Below are positions 51,314 to 62,282 of a DNA stretch of 64,000 nt, one piece after another; the first letter of the stretch is position 1; every line of letters starts with the position of its first letter. The stretch covers positions 1-64,000 of the forward strand of contig NZ_JAHCST010000042.1 in assembly GCF_018476525.1 (NCBI RefSeq), in the 5' to 3' direction. The position numbers and the translations under genes were made by a program. The stretch comes from Acrocarpospora catenulata. Its GTDB lineage: Bacteria > Actinomycetota > Actinomycetes > Streptosporangiales > Streptosporangiaceae. The notes below the pieces were generated by a model. That model saw only the letters and a program-made list of their open reading frames with translations, was not told the origin of the DNA and did no database searches.

Positions 51314-53923
51314 CTACCTCTCGCCGTCCGGCTCCCCATTTTTGGCCGGTACGATCGCCAGCCGCCGAGCGACCGCGACGGCCTCGTGGCGCGACGCGAC
51401 GCCGAGTTTCGCCAGCAGTGCCGAAATGTGGTGGCCGACGGTCTTCGTGGACAGCGACAGCCGACCGGCGATCCCGGCGTCGGTCAAGCCCTCGGCCACC
51501 AACCCGAGCACCTCGATCTGCCGGGCGGTGAGACCGGCCGGGTTGGCGGCGGTGGCCCGGATCGGACCGCGGGGGATGCTCCGGTGACCACGACGCCGAA
51601 GATCGCGGCGCACGCGCAGCGCCGTCTGCCTGGCCCCCAGTCCGTCCAACAGCGCCAGCGCCGCCACCACCGCGTCCCGGTCACCGCAGGCCAGCGCCAA
51701 AGCCTGCTGGTACGGGCACCCGAGCTCCTGCCACGCCGCCGCGGACGCGCGCCAGTCCCCGGTCAGCAGAAGCAGGTACGGCTCGGCGACCACCGCCGGG
51801 ATCTCCGGCAGGGCTCCTGCCAGCCACAGCCAGCTGGCCAGTTCTCCGGTGAACCACGGGTGAGCCGCTTGTACGGCTCGCTCGAACAGACCGGTGGCCT
51901 CCTCGGCGATGCGGTGGTCCTCGCCTTGCAGCCAGGCGTACTCGGCTCGGGCCGCGGCCACCGGCGCGGTCCATTGCAGCTCGGCGGTGGCGAAACCGCG
52001 TTCGGTCGCTTCTTGCAGGGTGGCGGCTGCGGTGGCGTCGCCACGGCGGGCCTGCAGCAGGCCCAATGGCACCAGGGCGTCCACCACCCAGGAGCCGTCC
52101 ACCGCTTCCTCGGTCAGCGCCGCCTCGGCGTCCTGCCCGGCACCGGGCCAATCCCCTTGATCCATGCGCAGGCGAGCGCGGTGCCCCAGCAGGTGCTGTG
52201 CGTATCCGGCCAGCTCGTGCGCCTTGACGAAGGCGAGTCCTCGGTCCAGGTCCTGGCGGGCGTGGCGGTAGTCCCGCATCTCCGCACTGCAGGTCGCCAG
52301 GTTGCACAGGGCACGGGCGGCGTGATCCTCCAGTCCGGCGGCGACCGCCACCTCGAACCCTCGCTCCAGGTCCGCCCGGCCGGCCGGGTCGCGGGCGAGG
52401 ATCCGGGCCGAACCGATGTTGGTCAGGGCGTGGCTGAGCGTCTCCTGGTCGCCGAGCCGCTGGGCCATCTCGATCGCCCGCTCGGCCCAGCCCGTGGCCG
52501 CCGTCAACCGGTTGGCCAGCATGTCCAGCTGGGCCAGGTTGCTGTAGGCCATCGCCAGCTGGTGCCCCTGCTCCAGGGTCTCCAGTACGGCGATGGCGCG
52601 GGCGGCTGCCACCTCGGCTTCGCGCCGGTTGCCGTCCCACCAGTGCAGGCGGGACAGCCAGCGCAGGCCAGCGCCGACCGCCTCCCGGTCACCGGCGGCC
52701 TCGCGGAGGTCCAGGGCGGCCTGGCGGGCCGAGACCGCCTCGACGGAGAGCCCGGACAGGTAGCACTCCACCGAGTACCCCTCCAGCAGCTCGGCTCGGA
52801 CCGCCGCGGGGAGCCGCTCGGCGTGTGCCAGCACCGCCCGGTAGTGCCCGACGGCCTCCCGGTGGGCCGCCACGGCGGCCGCCTGCCGGGCCGCCTCCGG
52901 CGCGTACCGCAGTACGGCCTCGAGGTCGCCGGCCTCGCGTGCGTGGTGCACCAGCCGGGCGACGTCGGCGGGGGTGCCGGTGAGCACCTCCAGCACCCGC
53001 CGGTTCAACTCCCGGCGGCCGAGTGCCGACAGCGAGCTCTCCACCGCCCGGCGCAGCAGTTCGTGCCGGAACCCGATCGCGTCGGGGCCCGCGACCAGCA
53101 GCCCGGCCGCCACACCGGCGTCGGCCGCCGCCGCCTTCGGGCCCATCGCCTCCTCCAGCAGCCACAGCTCGGCCCGAGTCGGCACCACCGCGACCAGCCT
53201 GACCACCTCCTGCGCCTCGGGCGGCAGGCCGGCGAACCGGGCCAGCACGAGGTCGCGTACGGTCAACGGCACCCCGGCGTCGCGGGCCGCCAGCACCTCG
53301 CCGACCAGTAGCGGGTTCCCACCGGTGAGGGCGTGCAGCCCGGTGGCGGGACGGCCGACCCGCCGGGCCAGCTCCGCCACCGCCGCCTCGGAAAGCGGCG
53401 CCGGTCGCAGGCGCCGGACGGTGTTCTGCGGCAGCCTGCCGAGTACGGCACGCAGCGGATGCTCGACCGTCAGCTCGTCGTCCCGGTAGGTGACGATCAA
53501 CAGCGCCCGGGTGCGTTCGATTCGCCGGCCCAGGAACAGCAGGAGGTCCAGGGTCGCCTCGTCCGCCCAGTGCGCGTCCTCGATCACGACCACCTGCCGC
53601 CGCGAGCGCTGGTCCAGTTCGTCGAGGAGGGCGGCGAACAGGTGCTCGCGCGGGCTCCCGTCGGCCAGCAGGGCGGCCAACCGGCCCCCGGTCTCGCGCC
53701 CGAGGTCGTGCAGCGGGCCCAGCGCCCGTGGCGTCAGCAGCGGGTCACACGCTCCGAACAGGAAGCGCGCCTCCCCCGAATGCCGTTCGGTGAACCGATT
53801 GACCAGCGCCGACTTGCCGATGCCGGCCTCGCCCGCGATCAGGACGACGTGGCCGGCAGCGGCGGTCGCGGCCAGCACGCCACTCAGCTCGTCCAGCAGC
53901 GACGAGCGCTCAAGCAGGTCCAT
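51314..53923 (-). CDS. LuxR-family ATP-binding (LAL) regulator
   Basis: 869 aa from ATG 53923. N-terminal AAA/NTPase: Walker A GEAGIGKSA (31-39) and VVIEDAHWADEATLDLLLFL (Walker B plus arginine finger area), then TPR-like helices in the middle, and a LuxR helix-turn-helix at the C-terminus (LTARQIEVLGLVAEGLTDAG, LSLSTKTVGHHISALLAKLG). LAL proteins activate metabolic and antibiotic clusters. It lies between azlC/methyltransferase genes and the NRAMP/prm block, all on the minus strand, so it is a candidate regulator of the alkane-monooxygenase operon, but this is inference. Confidence 0.9.
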   Translation of the reverse strand: MDLLERSSLLDELSGVLAATAAAGHVVLIAGEAGIGKSALVNRFTERHSGEARFLFGACDPLLTPRALGPLHDLGRETGGRLAALLADGSPREHLFAALLDELDQRSRRQVVVIEDAHWADEATLDLLLFLGRRIERTRALLIVTYRDDELTVEHPLRAVLGRLPQNTVRRLRPAPLSEAAVAELARRVGRPATGLHALTGGNPLLVGEVLAARDAGVPLTVRDLVLARFAGLPPEAQEVVRLVAVVPTRAELWLLEEAMGPKAAAADAGVAAGLLVAGPDAIGFRHELLRRAVESSLSALGRRELNRRVLEVLTGTPADVARLVHHAREAGDLEAVLRYAPEAARQAAAVAAHREAVGHYRAVLAHAERLPAAVRAELLEGYSVECYLSGLSVEAVSARQAALDLREAAGDREAVGAGLRWLSRLHWWDGNRREAEVAAARAIAVLETLEQGHQLAMAYSNLAQLDMLANRLTAATGWAERAIEMAQRLGDQETLSHALTNIGSARILARDPAGRADLERGFEVAVAAGLEDHAARALCNLATCSAEMRDYRHARQDLDRGLAFVKAHELAGYAQHLLGHRARLRMDQGDWPGAGQDAEAALTEEAVDGSWVVDALVPLGLLQARRGDATAAATLQEATERGFATAELQWTAPVAAARAEYAWLQGEDHRIAEEATGLFERAVQAAHPWFTGELASWLWLAGALPEIPAVVAEPYLLLLTGDWRASAAAWQELGCPYQQALALACGDRDAVVAALALLDGLGARQTALRVRRDLRRRGHRSIPRGPIRATAANPAGLTARQIEVLGLVAEGLTDAGIAGRLSLSTKTVGHHISALLAKLGVASRHEAVAVARRLAIVPAKNGEPDGER

Positions 53924-54024
53924 CACAGGGCGACGTTACGCCCACCGGCGAGCCGGGTCACCCTGACCGCACGCCCGCCGACAAAGCCAGCCGCATGATC
54001 GCACAGACGCCCACGGCGAAGCGA

Positions 54025-55272
54025 CTACGCGAAAGTCAGGATGACCAGTACCGCGTTGAGCGCGATGATCACCAGGCTGGCCAAGGCGGCAAGGGTAGTG
54101 GTGATCTTCCGGTTCGCCCACTCCCCCATCACGTCCCGTCGCCGAGTCAGCAGGATGAGCGGAACCAGGGCAAAGGGAATGCCGAACGACAGCACCACCT
54201 GACTGAGCACAAGCGCCTGAGTGGGTTCCACATCAAGCGCGAGAACGGCCAGCGCAGGCACCACGGCAAGACATCTCCGCACGTACAGCGGAATTCGGCG
54301 CCGGAGGAAGCCCTGCATCACCACCTGTCCCGCGTACACGCCGACGCTGGAGGAGGCCACCCCCGAAGCGAGCAGCGCGATGGCGAACAGCAGCGCGGTC
54401 AGCGGACCCGAGCTCTGCGCGAACTCGGCGTGCGCCCCCGCGAGCGTCGGCTCGGCGGCCGTGCCGTACAGCATGGCGGCGGCGACCACCAGCATCATCA
54501 TGTTGACCAGGCCCGCCACGCTCATGGCCAGCACGACGTCCAGGCGCTGTACGCGGATCAGCGTGCCACGCCGAGCCCCAGGGTCGGGACCGAACCGCGA
54601 CTGGGTGAGGGCCGAGTGCAGGTAGACGGCATGCGGCATCACCGTGGCACCGACCACCCCAGCAGCCAGGAGCAACGATGCCGGACCATCGAAACGCGGC
54701 ACGAAGCCGGAGGCCACCTCGTCCAAAGGCACCCTGACCTGGAGCATCTGGTAGAGGAACCCGCCCGCCACCACGGCGAGCATCGCGCTGATCGCCGCCT
54801 CGAACCTGCGCTGCCTGGCCGTGAAGGCCAGGATCAGGAAGGAGACGACGGCGGTCACGATTCCGCCCTGCAGCAGCGGCAGTCCGAACAGCAGGTTCAG
54901 CGCCACAGCGGCACCGATGAACTCCGCCAGATCGGTCATGATGATCACGACCTCCGCCTGGAGCCACAGCCCCCACACCACCGGCCGCGGATAGCGGTCG
55001 CGGATGAGCTCGGGCAGGGTCCGGCCGGTGGCGGCGCCCAGCTTGGCCGACAGGTACTGCAGCAGCATGGCGACGACGTTGGCCACCAGGACGACCCAGA
55101 GCAGCAGGAACCCGAAGCGGGCCCCGCCCTCCACGTTGGTGGCGAAGTTGCCGGGATCGATGTACGCGACGGCGGCCACGAAGGCGGGACCCATCATGGC
55201 GATCACGCGCTGCTTGGCGCCACCGGGCGCGGGGACGGGGATGGTGTCGGGCGAGACTTCGGGGGACTTCAC
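54025..55272 (-). CDS. mntH: NRAMP-family Mn2+/Fe2+ transporter (MntH)
   Basis: 415 aa with about eleven transmembrane helices. Family motifs: DPGN (39-42) in AYIDPGNFATNVEGG, and VVGATVMPHAVYLHS with the metal-binding Ala-x-x-Met and Met-Pro-His. TDLAEFIGAAVAL is the conserved helix 4. It imports divalent Mn or Fe with protons. It starts 57 bases after the prm-associated GroEL stop on the same strand, so it may be co-transcribed with the diiron monooxygenase operon. Confidence 0.9.
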   Translation of the reverse strand: MKSPEVSPDTIPVPAPGGAKQRVIAMMGPAFVAAVAYIDPGNFATNVEGGARFGFLLLWVVLVANVVAMLLQYLSAKLGAATGRTLPELIRDRYPRPVVWGLWLQAEVVIIMTDLAEFIGAAVALNLLFGLPLLQGGIVTAVVSFLILAFTARQRRFEAAISAMLAVVAGGFLYQMLQVRVPLDEVASGFVPRFDGPASLLLAAGVVGATVMPHAVYLHSALTQSRFGPDPGARRGTLIRVQRLDVVLAMSVAGLVNMMMLVVAAAMLYGTAAEPTLAGAHAEFAQSSGPLTALLFAIALLASGVASSSVGVYAGQVVMQGFLRRRIPLYVRRCLAVVPALAVLALDVEPTQALVLSQVVLSFGIPFALVPLILLTRRRDVMGEWANRKITTTLAALASLVIIALNAVLVILTFA

Positions 55273-55329
55273 GGAACGCCTTCCGGGGGTATGCGGGGAC
55301 GGGGCCAGGCCCGTCCCCGCGGGCTCGGC

Positions 55330-56994
<1,665 letters not shown>

Positions 56995-58020
56995 TCAGGG
57001 GACGAGAATCGCGCGGCCCCGGATGCGGCCGTGCTCCAGGTCGTGCAGCGCCTCGGCGAACTCCGTCAGGCGGTAGGTGGTGGTGTGCAGCGCCACCTTG
57101 CCCTCGGCTGCCAGCGCCATGAGTTCGGCCAGGTCGGTGTAGGAGCCGACCAGGTTGCCGACGAAGTTGATCTCGGTGGAGATGATGTCGATCGTCGGCA
57201 CGGACAGCACACCGCCGTACCCGATCACCAGGAAGCTGCCGGCCCGCCGGAGCATCGCGACGCCGTCCGCGATCGCGCCGCCTTCGCCGACGAAGTCCAG
57301 GACCACCTCGGCGCCCTGGCCTTCGGTGAGGTCCTGCACCGCCTGGACCTGCGTGCCGTCGGCCTGCACGACGTGGTCGGCGCCGAGGTCGGCGGCGAGT
57401 TTGAGTGCCTCGGCGGACCGGTCGACCACGATGATCTGTGCCGGGCTGAGCGCTTTCAGCACCTGGACGCCGATGTGGCCGAGCCCGCCGGCGCCGATCA
57501 CCACCACCCGCTGCCCCGGTGCCAGCAACCGTGCCGCCTTGCGGGCGGCGTGGTAGGCCGTCAGCCCGGCGTCCGCCAGTGCCGCGACCGAGGCGGGTTC
57601 CAGGGACGGCGCCAGCTTGACCACCGCCCTGGCGTTGGTCTTCAGCAGTTCGGCGAAGCCGCCGTCGGTGTTGATGCCGGGGAAGGCCGAGGCCGTGCAG
57701 TGCACGTCGTCGCCCGCCCGGCAGGCGGGGCAGAGCCCGCAGGTGATCAGCGGGTGCAGGATGACCGGGTCCCCCACCGCCACGTTGCCGACGGCGGACC
57801 CGACCGCGTGCACCCAGCCGGCGTTCTCGTGCCCCAGCGTGTACGGCAGCGCGACGCCGGACTTCTCCCGCCACTGCCCCTCGACGATGTGCAGGTCCGT
57901 ACGGCACAGGCCCGCGCCCCCGATGCGAACGATGACATCGAGCGGGCCGGTGATCTCCGGTTCCGGCACCTGGTCCACCTGGGGGACCCGGTCATAGCGA
58001 TGAAGTCTCACGGCCTTCAA
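56995..58020 (-). CDS. Zinc-dependent alcohol dehydrogenase (Prm cluster)
   Basis: 341 aa starting at TTG 58020, with GGAGG 6 bases before it and the start overlapping the DUF59 stop (TTGA). GroES-like ADH: catalytic Cys in GAGLCRTDLHIVEG, zinc-binding GHENAGWVHAVG, structural cysteines HPLITCGLCPACRAGDD, Rossmann motif VIGAGGLGHIGVQ and QIIVVDRSAEAL indicating NAD+. In propane-oxidising actinobacteria such ADHs oxidise the secondary or primary alcohol made by the monooxygenase. Confidence 0.9.
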   Translation of the reverse strand: MKAVRLHRYDRVPQVDQVPEPEITGPLDVIVRIGGAGLCRTDLHIVEGQWREKSGVALPYTLGHENAGWVHAVGSAVGNVAVGDPVILHPLITCGLCPACRAGDDVHCTASAFPGINTDGGFAELLKTNARAVVKLAPSLEPASVAALADAGLTAYHAARKAARLLAPGQRVVVIGAGGLGHIGVQVLKALSPAQIIVVDRSAEALKLAADLGADHVVQADGTQVQAVQDLTEGQGAEVVLDFVGEGGAIADGVAMLRRAGSFLVIGYGGVLSVPTIDIISTEINFVGNLVGSYTDLAELMALAAEGKVALHTTTYRLTEFAEALHDLEHGRIRGRAILVP

Positions 58021-58697
58021 GCGGCACCTCCTAGATCATCTGAGTAGCGGGCGGCCAGCAGCGCCCGGCAGTGTTCGGCGTTGCCCTCGACACTCACCCG
58101 CAGGGCGTTGCCGAAGCGGAGGTGGCGGTCGACGCGCTCGGCGGGGACCCTGCTCCCGTCCGGCTGGGTGAGCAGCCAGGCGTCGGGATCGACCGGCTGG
58201 CCGACCGCGGCGCGGGCCCGCTCGTAGTCGGCCGCGAGCGGAGAAGGCGGCAGGTCGCCCAGCCGCAGGCCGGTCAGGTCGGCCGGGGTCCACCCCTGGG
58301 CGAGCAGGTCACGGCAGAGGCGGGCCTGCGCCGCGATGAAGGCCTTGCGCCGGAAGACGCTCCGCAGGTCGGCCAGGTCCCCGTCGGCCAGGCCGGGGAA
58401 CGTCGCCTCGAACCCGCGGCCCACCCCCTCGCTGATCTCGCCCCCGGTGAAGTGGTCGTCGAGCTCGACCCGCACCTCGGCCGCTCCGGGCAGGGCCCGC
58501 AGTGCCTCGTCCGCGTCGGCGACCATCATGAAGACGAAGTTGGGCGCGCAGAAGTAGGTCGGCAGCCGAAGCTGCGCGTGGACGGCGCCGCCGTCCACCC
58601 GCAGCTTCCGCACGAAGCCCAGGTCGGTGATGGGCTCGTCCAGTTCCGGGTCGCGGACCTGGGCGAGCGCCGCCCAGGCCGCCTGCCGGGTGATCAT
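58017..58697 (-). CDS. DUF59/MIP18-like iron-sulfur assembly protein (Prm cluster)
   Basis: 226 aa, overlapping the amidohydrolase stop (ATGA). DUF59 motif: AALAQVRDPELDEPITDLGF near the N-terminus and the conserved Cys in LPTYFCAPNFVFMMVADAD. The domain is known for metal or Fe-S centre maturation. The C-terminal 100 residues (DPDAWLLTQPDGSRVPAERV region) are particular to these monooxygenase clusters. It may help build the diiron or 2Fe-2S centres. Confidence 0.82.
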   Translation of the reverse strand: MITRQAAWAALAQVRDPELDEPITDLGFVRKLRVDGGAVHAQLRLPTYFCAPNFVFMMVADADEALRALPGAAEVRVELDDHFTGGEISEGVGRGFEATFPGLADGDLADLRSVFRRKAFIAAQARLCRDLLAQGWTPADLTGLRLGDLPPSPLAADYERARAAVGQPVDPDAWLLTQPDGSRVPAERVDRHLRFGNALRVSVEGNAEHCRALLAARYSDDLGGAA

Positions 58698-59716
58698 GAT
58701 CCGCCGCCGGCCGTGGCGCCCGCGGGCACGGAGTCGAGCTGGGCTTCGGCGGGGACCTTGAGGTCGTACAGGGCGGCGGCGTTGAGGCCGAGGATGCGCT
58801 TCTTGGCCGCCACGCTGAGCGTGCCGTACTCGCCCTGCATGTCCTCCGGGATCTGGAAGTCGACGAACCGCTCCACCAGCCAGCGCGGGCTCCAGATGGC
58901 GTAGTCGCTGGCGAACAGGAGCTTGTCCTCGCCGAGCCAGTAGAGCAGCTCGCCGATGATCTGGGCGAAGTAGCGGGGCCGGGTGTGGATGAACGGCATG
59001 GCCACGGCGAGCCCGCCGTACACGTTGGGCTCCTGGGTGGCGATCCAGCAGAAGTCCTCCAGGCGGGGCAGCCCCACGTGCTCGACGATGAAGTTCAGGT
59101 CGGGGAAGGCGGTGGCCACGTCGTCGATGTCGGCCACGTCGAAGGCGTCGCGGTTGAGCGGCCAGATCGTCGGGCCCTTGTGCACGTGGACGTTGACGAT
59201 GCCGAGCTCACGGCACTTCTCCAGGTACCGGTACGCCGCGGGGTCTGAGAGCTTGTACCCCTTGGAGTCGCCCTTCCACTCGGCCGTGTAGAGCTTGACG
59301 CCCCTGAGCCCGTACCGTTCGGCCTGCTCCTCCAGCACGCGCAGGCCCTCGTCCCCGTCGCGCGGGTCGAAGGAGCCGTTCAGCACGAACCGGTCCGGGT
59401 GCCGCTCCTTCAGTACGGCGTTGCGCTCGGTCGTGTTGAAGCCCTCGCCGGGGTAGAAGTCGCGCAGGTAGGTCGGCTGGAAGATGGCCGTGTCCACGTA
59501 GCCCGTCTCGAACAGGTCGTGGATCATGTCCTGCTCGGTGTACTTGCAGAACTTGTCGTACGGCCAGATCCACTCGGCCGGGCTGAGGCTCGTCTGGTAG
59601 TTGTAGAAGCACTCGATGAAGCCCTCGCCGTACTTGTTGCGGTTCTCCGGGCTGGCGTTCCAGTAGTGGACGTGGCCGTCCACCACGTAGTAGCTCACGC
59701 CGTCCTTGTGATACAT
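58694..59716 (-). CDS. Amidohydrolase-family protein of the Prm cluster
   Basis: 340 aa, ATG 59716. The amidohydrolase-2 fold has the metal His pair HVHYWNAS, a second His in GIVNVHVHKGPTIWPLNRDA, HVGLPRLEDFCW and the catalytic Asp in LLFASDYAIWSPR. Genes of this type sit directly after prmD in related actinobacteria, and some are needed for activity, though their substrate is not settled. Twelve bases separate it from prmD. Confidence 0.87.
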   Translation of the reverse strand: MYHKDGVSYYVVDGHVHYWNASPENRNKYGEGFIECFYNYQTSLSPAEWIWPYDKFCKYTEQDMIHDLFETGYVDTAIFQPTYLRDFYPGEGFNTTERNAVLKERHPDRFVLNGSFDPRDGDEGLRVLEEQAERYGLRGVKLYTAEWKGDSKGYKLSDPAAYRYLEKCRELGIVNVHVHKGPTIWPLNRDAFDVADIDDVATAFPDLNFIVEHVGLPRLEDFCWIATQEPNVYGGLAVAMPFIHTRPRYFAQIIGELLYWLGEDKLLFASDYAIWSPRWLVERFVDFQIPEDMQGEYGTLSVAAKKRILGLNAAALYDLKVPAEAQLDSVPAGATAGGGS

Positions 59717-59728
59717 GCCGGGGCTCCT

Positions 59729-60073
59729 CTACTGGATCGGGCGCAGGTCGAAGTCGATGTACTCCGCCGCGTCCTCGGGGTTGGCGAACAGGAAGGTGCG
59801 GTCGTCGAGGTGCACCATGCGCCCGTAGTGGGTGGACATGATCTCCTCGAAGTCGGCGGGGCCGAACTCGAAGCCGATGGCCTCGGAGATCTCGTCGAAG
59901 TCGAATTCGATCTTGCCTTCGCCGTCCACGCGGATCATGGACGGGTACTCGCTGACCGTGACGCCGGACTTGCCGCGCATCACGTCGGCCACCACGTGGC
60001 CGTTCTGGTTGTTCATCAGCGTGACGCCGCACATGTTGGAGGACGTCGGGTTCGCCGCACCGAATGCACTCAC
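59729..60073 (-). CDS. prmD: Propane monooxygenase coupling (regulatory) protein
   Basis: 114 aa from GTG 60073, whose start overlaps the prmC stop (GTGA). Typical coupling protein (MmoB/TmoD family): [40 protein letters not shown] and [20 protein letters not shown]. It binds the hydroxylase to tune oxygen activation. A frame starting further upstream overlaps prmC and is not the real start. Confidence 0.9.
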   Translation of the reverse strand: MSAFGAANPTSSNMCGVTLMNNQNGHVVADVMRGKSGVTVSEYPSMIRVDGEGKIEFDFDEISEAIGFEFGPADFEEIMSTHYGRMVHLDDRTFLFANPEDAAEYIDFDLRPIQ

Positions 60074-61206
60074 TGGTTCAGCTCCTTCGGCTCGTTCAGG
60101 CCAAGGTCGGACAGCAGGCCGCGGAGGCGTTCCTTGGCCCGGTCGAGGGAGTCTTCGAAACGCAGCGCCTTCTCCTGCGGCTGCGACCAGATCGGCTGGA
60201 GCCGCCGCGTCGCGTCGAGGCTCACCGGGACCCACCTGGCCAGCCAGCCGTCGACCACCTCGGCGTTGGCGGCGCCGTACTTCTCCTCGCGCAGCAGGAC
60301 GGTGAAGAGCGCGCGGGCGGCGCGCAGGTCGCGGTCGTAGTCGTGCTCGCCGGTCCCCATGACGGTCGGCGTGGAGTAGTCGCCGTTCCTGGCGGAGATC
60401 TGCATCACCAGATGGCTGCGGAACAGCTCGCCCACGAGGGGTTCGAAGACGAAGTTGGTGGCGAAGACCGCCTCGGCCCAGTCCTCGATCGCCGTCAGCC
60501 GCTCGACGTTCTCCCGCACGCCCTGCCAGATCGGGTCGGTGTGCCAGACGGCGCGGTGCGCCGTCCCGTCGAAGTCGGGGAGGTTCTCGCTCAGTTCGAG
60601 GTTGTAGAGGGCGAGGTCCTGCGCGAAGCGCAGCTTGTGCGTGCCGTTGACGGCCAGCATGGTGTTGATCATGTTGGTGGGGGCCGACCGCTGCACGGAC
60701 ACGAAGACGTGCATGCCGAGCCCGTTCTCGGCGTGCATCCAGGCGCCCACGTGCCGTTCCACGAACTCGCTCCAGCTCCGCGTCCACACCTGGTAGGCAC
60801 CGGCCCGGCGCGCGTTGTCGAGGTTGAGCTGGGTCTGCCGCACGATGCTCGCGTTGTTGCGGTAGATGGTCTGCTCCCACTCCTCGTTGGGGTCGAGGAA
60901 GGCGTGCCAGTTGCCGGAACGCAGGGCGGTCCAGTCCTGGGGGTAGCCGGCGTCGCCGTTGGCGAAGGCGTAGATCCAGCCCTGGGTGAGGTGCCTGTCG
61001 GGGTCGGGCTGCACGTCGAAGGTGACGTCCTCGTACATCGAGGCGCGCAGCTTCTTGGGCTTGAAGTAGTTGAACGCCCGGCTGGTGGAACTGGGGAACG
61101 TCAACGCCCCGGCCTCGGCGTCGGTGAGCTCAGGTTTGGGGAAACTTCTGCGGGCCTGCTGCTCGGTCGGAGTCGCCACGGCTGTGCTCCTGTTCTGGTT
61201 GGTCAC
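60070..61206 (-). CDS. prmC: Propane monooxygenase hydroxylase small (beta) subunit
   Basis: 378 aa from GTG 61206, overlapping the prmB stop by four bases. The upstream ATG at 61314 lies inside prmB and is not used. The helical beta-subunit fold is clear ([36 protein letters not shown]-like helix, [20 protein letters not shown]), without diiron ligands, as expected. It pairs with PrmA to form the hydroxylase. Confidence 0.93.
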   Translation of the reverse strand: MTNQNRSTAVATPTEQQARRSFPKPELTDAEAGALTFPSSTSRAFNYFKPKKLRASMYEDVTFDVQPDPDRHLTQGWIYAFANGDAGYPQDWTALRSGNWHAFLDPNEEWEQTIYRNNASIVRQTQLNLDNARRAGAYQVWTRSWSEFVERHVGAWMHAENGLGMHVFVSVQRSAPTNMINTMLAVNGTHKLRFAQDLALYNLELSENLPDFDGTAHRAVWHTDPIWQGVRENVERLTAIEDWAEAVFATNFVFEPLVGELFRSHLVMQISARNGDYSTPTVMGTGEHDYDRDLRAARALFTVLLREEKYGAANAEVVDGWLARWVPVSLDATRRLQPIWSQPQEKALRFEDSLDRAKERLRGLLSDLGLNEPKELNQ

Positions 61207-62207
61207 TGCGATCCAGCGGTGGTGGTGAACTTGTCGAAGTAGATGCGCTCGCGCGGCACGCCCTTGCTCTCCAGCAGCGGGATGGCCGCGTCGATCATGG
61301 GTGGCGGGCCGCACAGGTAGGCGTCGACCTCGGACAGGTCGGCTTCGGCCTGGTCCAGCGCCTCGGTGACCAGTCCGCCGCCCTGCTCCGACAGCACGGG
61401 CACGAACCGGAAATCGGGCAGGTCGTTCTCGAACCCCGCCATGAGGTCCAGGTGGAACAGGTCGTGTGCCGTACGGGCCCCGTAGTAGTAGCGCGTGCGC
61501 CGCCGGACGTCCTGCTCGCGCATCTGGGTGAGCAGGGAGAGGATCGGCGCCATGCCGGCGCCGCCGCCGACGAAGACGATGTCCCTGGCCGACTTCTCCC
61601 GCAGCGTGAACGCGCCGTACGGGCCCTTCACCTGGAGCAGGTCACCGGGGCGAAGGCCGTCCCGCAGCAGCCCGGAGAACCTGCCGCCGGGGTAGCACTT
61701 GATGATGAAGTCGAGGCGGTCCCGCCCGGTGTTCGCCATCGAGAACGAGCGCCACTCGTCGTCGGTGCCGGGGATCCGGATGTCGGCGTACTGACCGGGG
61801 AGGAAGGGCAGTTCCTCGACCGGCACGAGCCGCAGCGCGGTGATGTCGTGGGTGAGGGGCTCGATCGCGGCGACCTCGGTGTCCACCAGCCGGGGCGGCA
61901 CCCCGGCGCGGATCGTCTCCTCGTCGTAGTTGATCAGCTCGATCTCGAGGTCGCTGTAGGCGTGCGCCTTGCAGAGCAGGACGTAGCCTTCCTCGCTCTC
62001 GTAGTCCGCGAGCGCGAACGTGGAGTAGCGGTCCATCTGCAGGTCGCCGTCGAGCAGGAAGGACTTGCACGACGAGCACTGGCCCTCCTTGCAGCCATGC
62101 ATCAGCATGACGCCCTGGCGGAAGGCCGCGTCGAGGATGGTCTCCTCCTCGTCGACTTCGATCTCCACATCGACCGGCTCGAACCGGACCCGGTGCTTGT
62201 CTCCCAT
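61203..62207 (-). CDS. prmB: Propane monooxygenase reductase
   Basis: 334 aa. N-terminal plant-type 2Fe-2S ferredoxin with Cys39, Cys44, Cys47 and Cys79 (GCKEGQCSSCKSF and LLCKAHAYSD), then an FAD domain (WRSFSMANTGRDRLDFIIK) and an NAD domain (VFVGGGAGMAPILSLL). It passes electrons from NADH through FAD and the cluster to PrmA. It starts 75 bases after the prmA stop. Confidence 0.95.
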   Translation of the reverse strand: MGDKHRVRFEPVDVEIEVDEEETILDAAFRQGVMLMHGCKEGQCSSCKSFLLDGDLQMDRYSTFALADYESEEGYVLLCKAHAYSDLEIELINYDEETIRAGVPPRLVDTEVAAIEPLTHDITALRLVPVEELPFLPGQYADIRIPGTDDEWRSFSMANTGRDRLDFIIKCYPGGRFSGLLRDGLRPGDLLQVKGPYGAFTLREKSARDIVFVGGGAGMAPILSLLTQMREQDVRRRTRYYYGARTAHDLFHLDLMAGFENDLPDFRFVPVLSEQGGGLVTEALDQAEADLSEVDAYLCGPPPMIDAAIPLLESKGVPRERIYFDKFTTTAGSQ

Positions 62208-62282
62208 GTGGTCGTCTCCTCGTGGGCTTTCTGTCCGAGAGGCGCGGCAGCCGCGACTCCACCGCGCCCCGGACGCTGGGGG

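Noticed and set aside
59729-60880. A 383-codon minus-strand frame ending as prmD
   Set aside because: The first 270 codons overlap prmC out of frame; the real prmD starts at the GTG at 60073.
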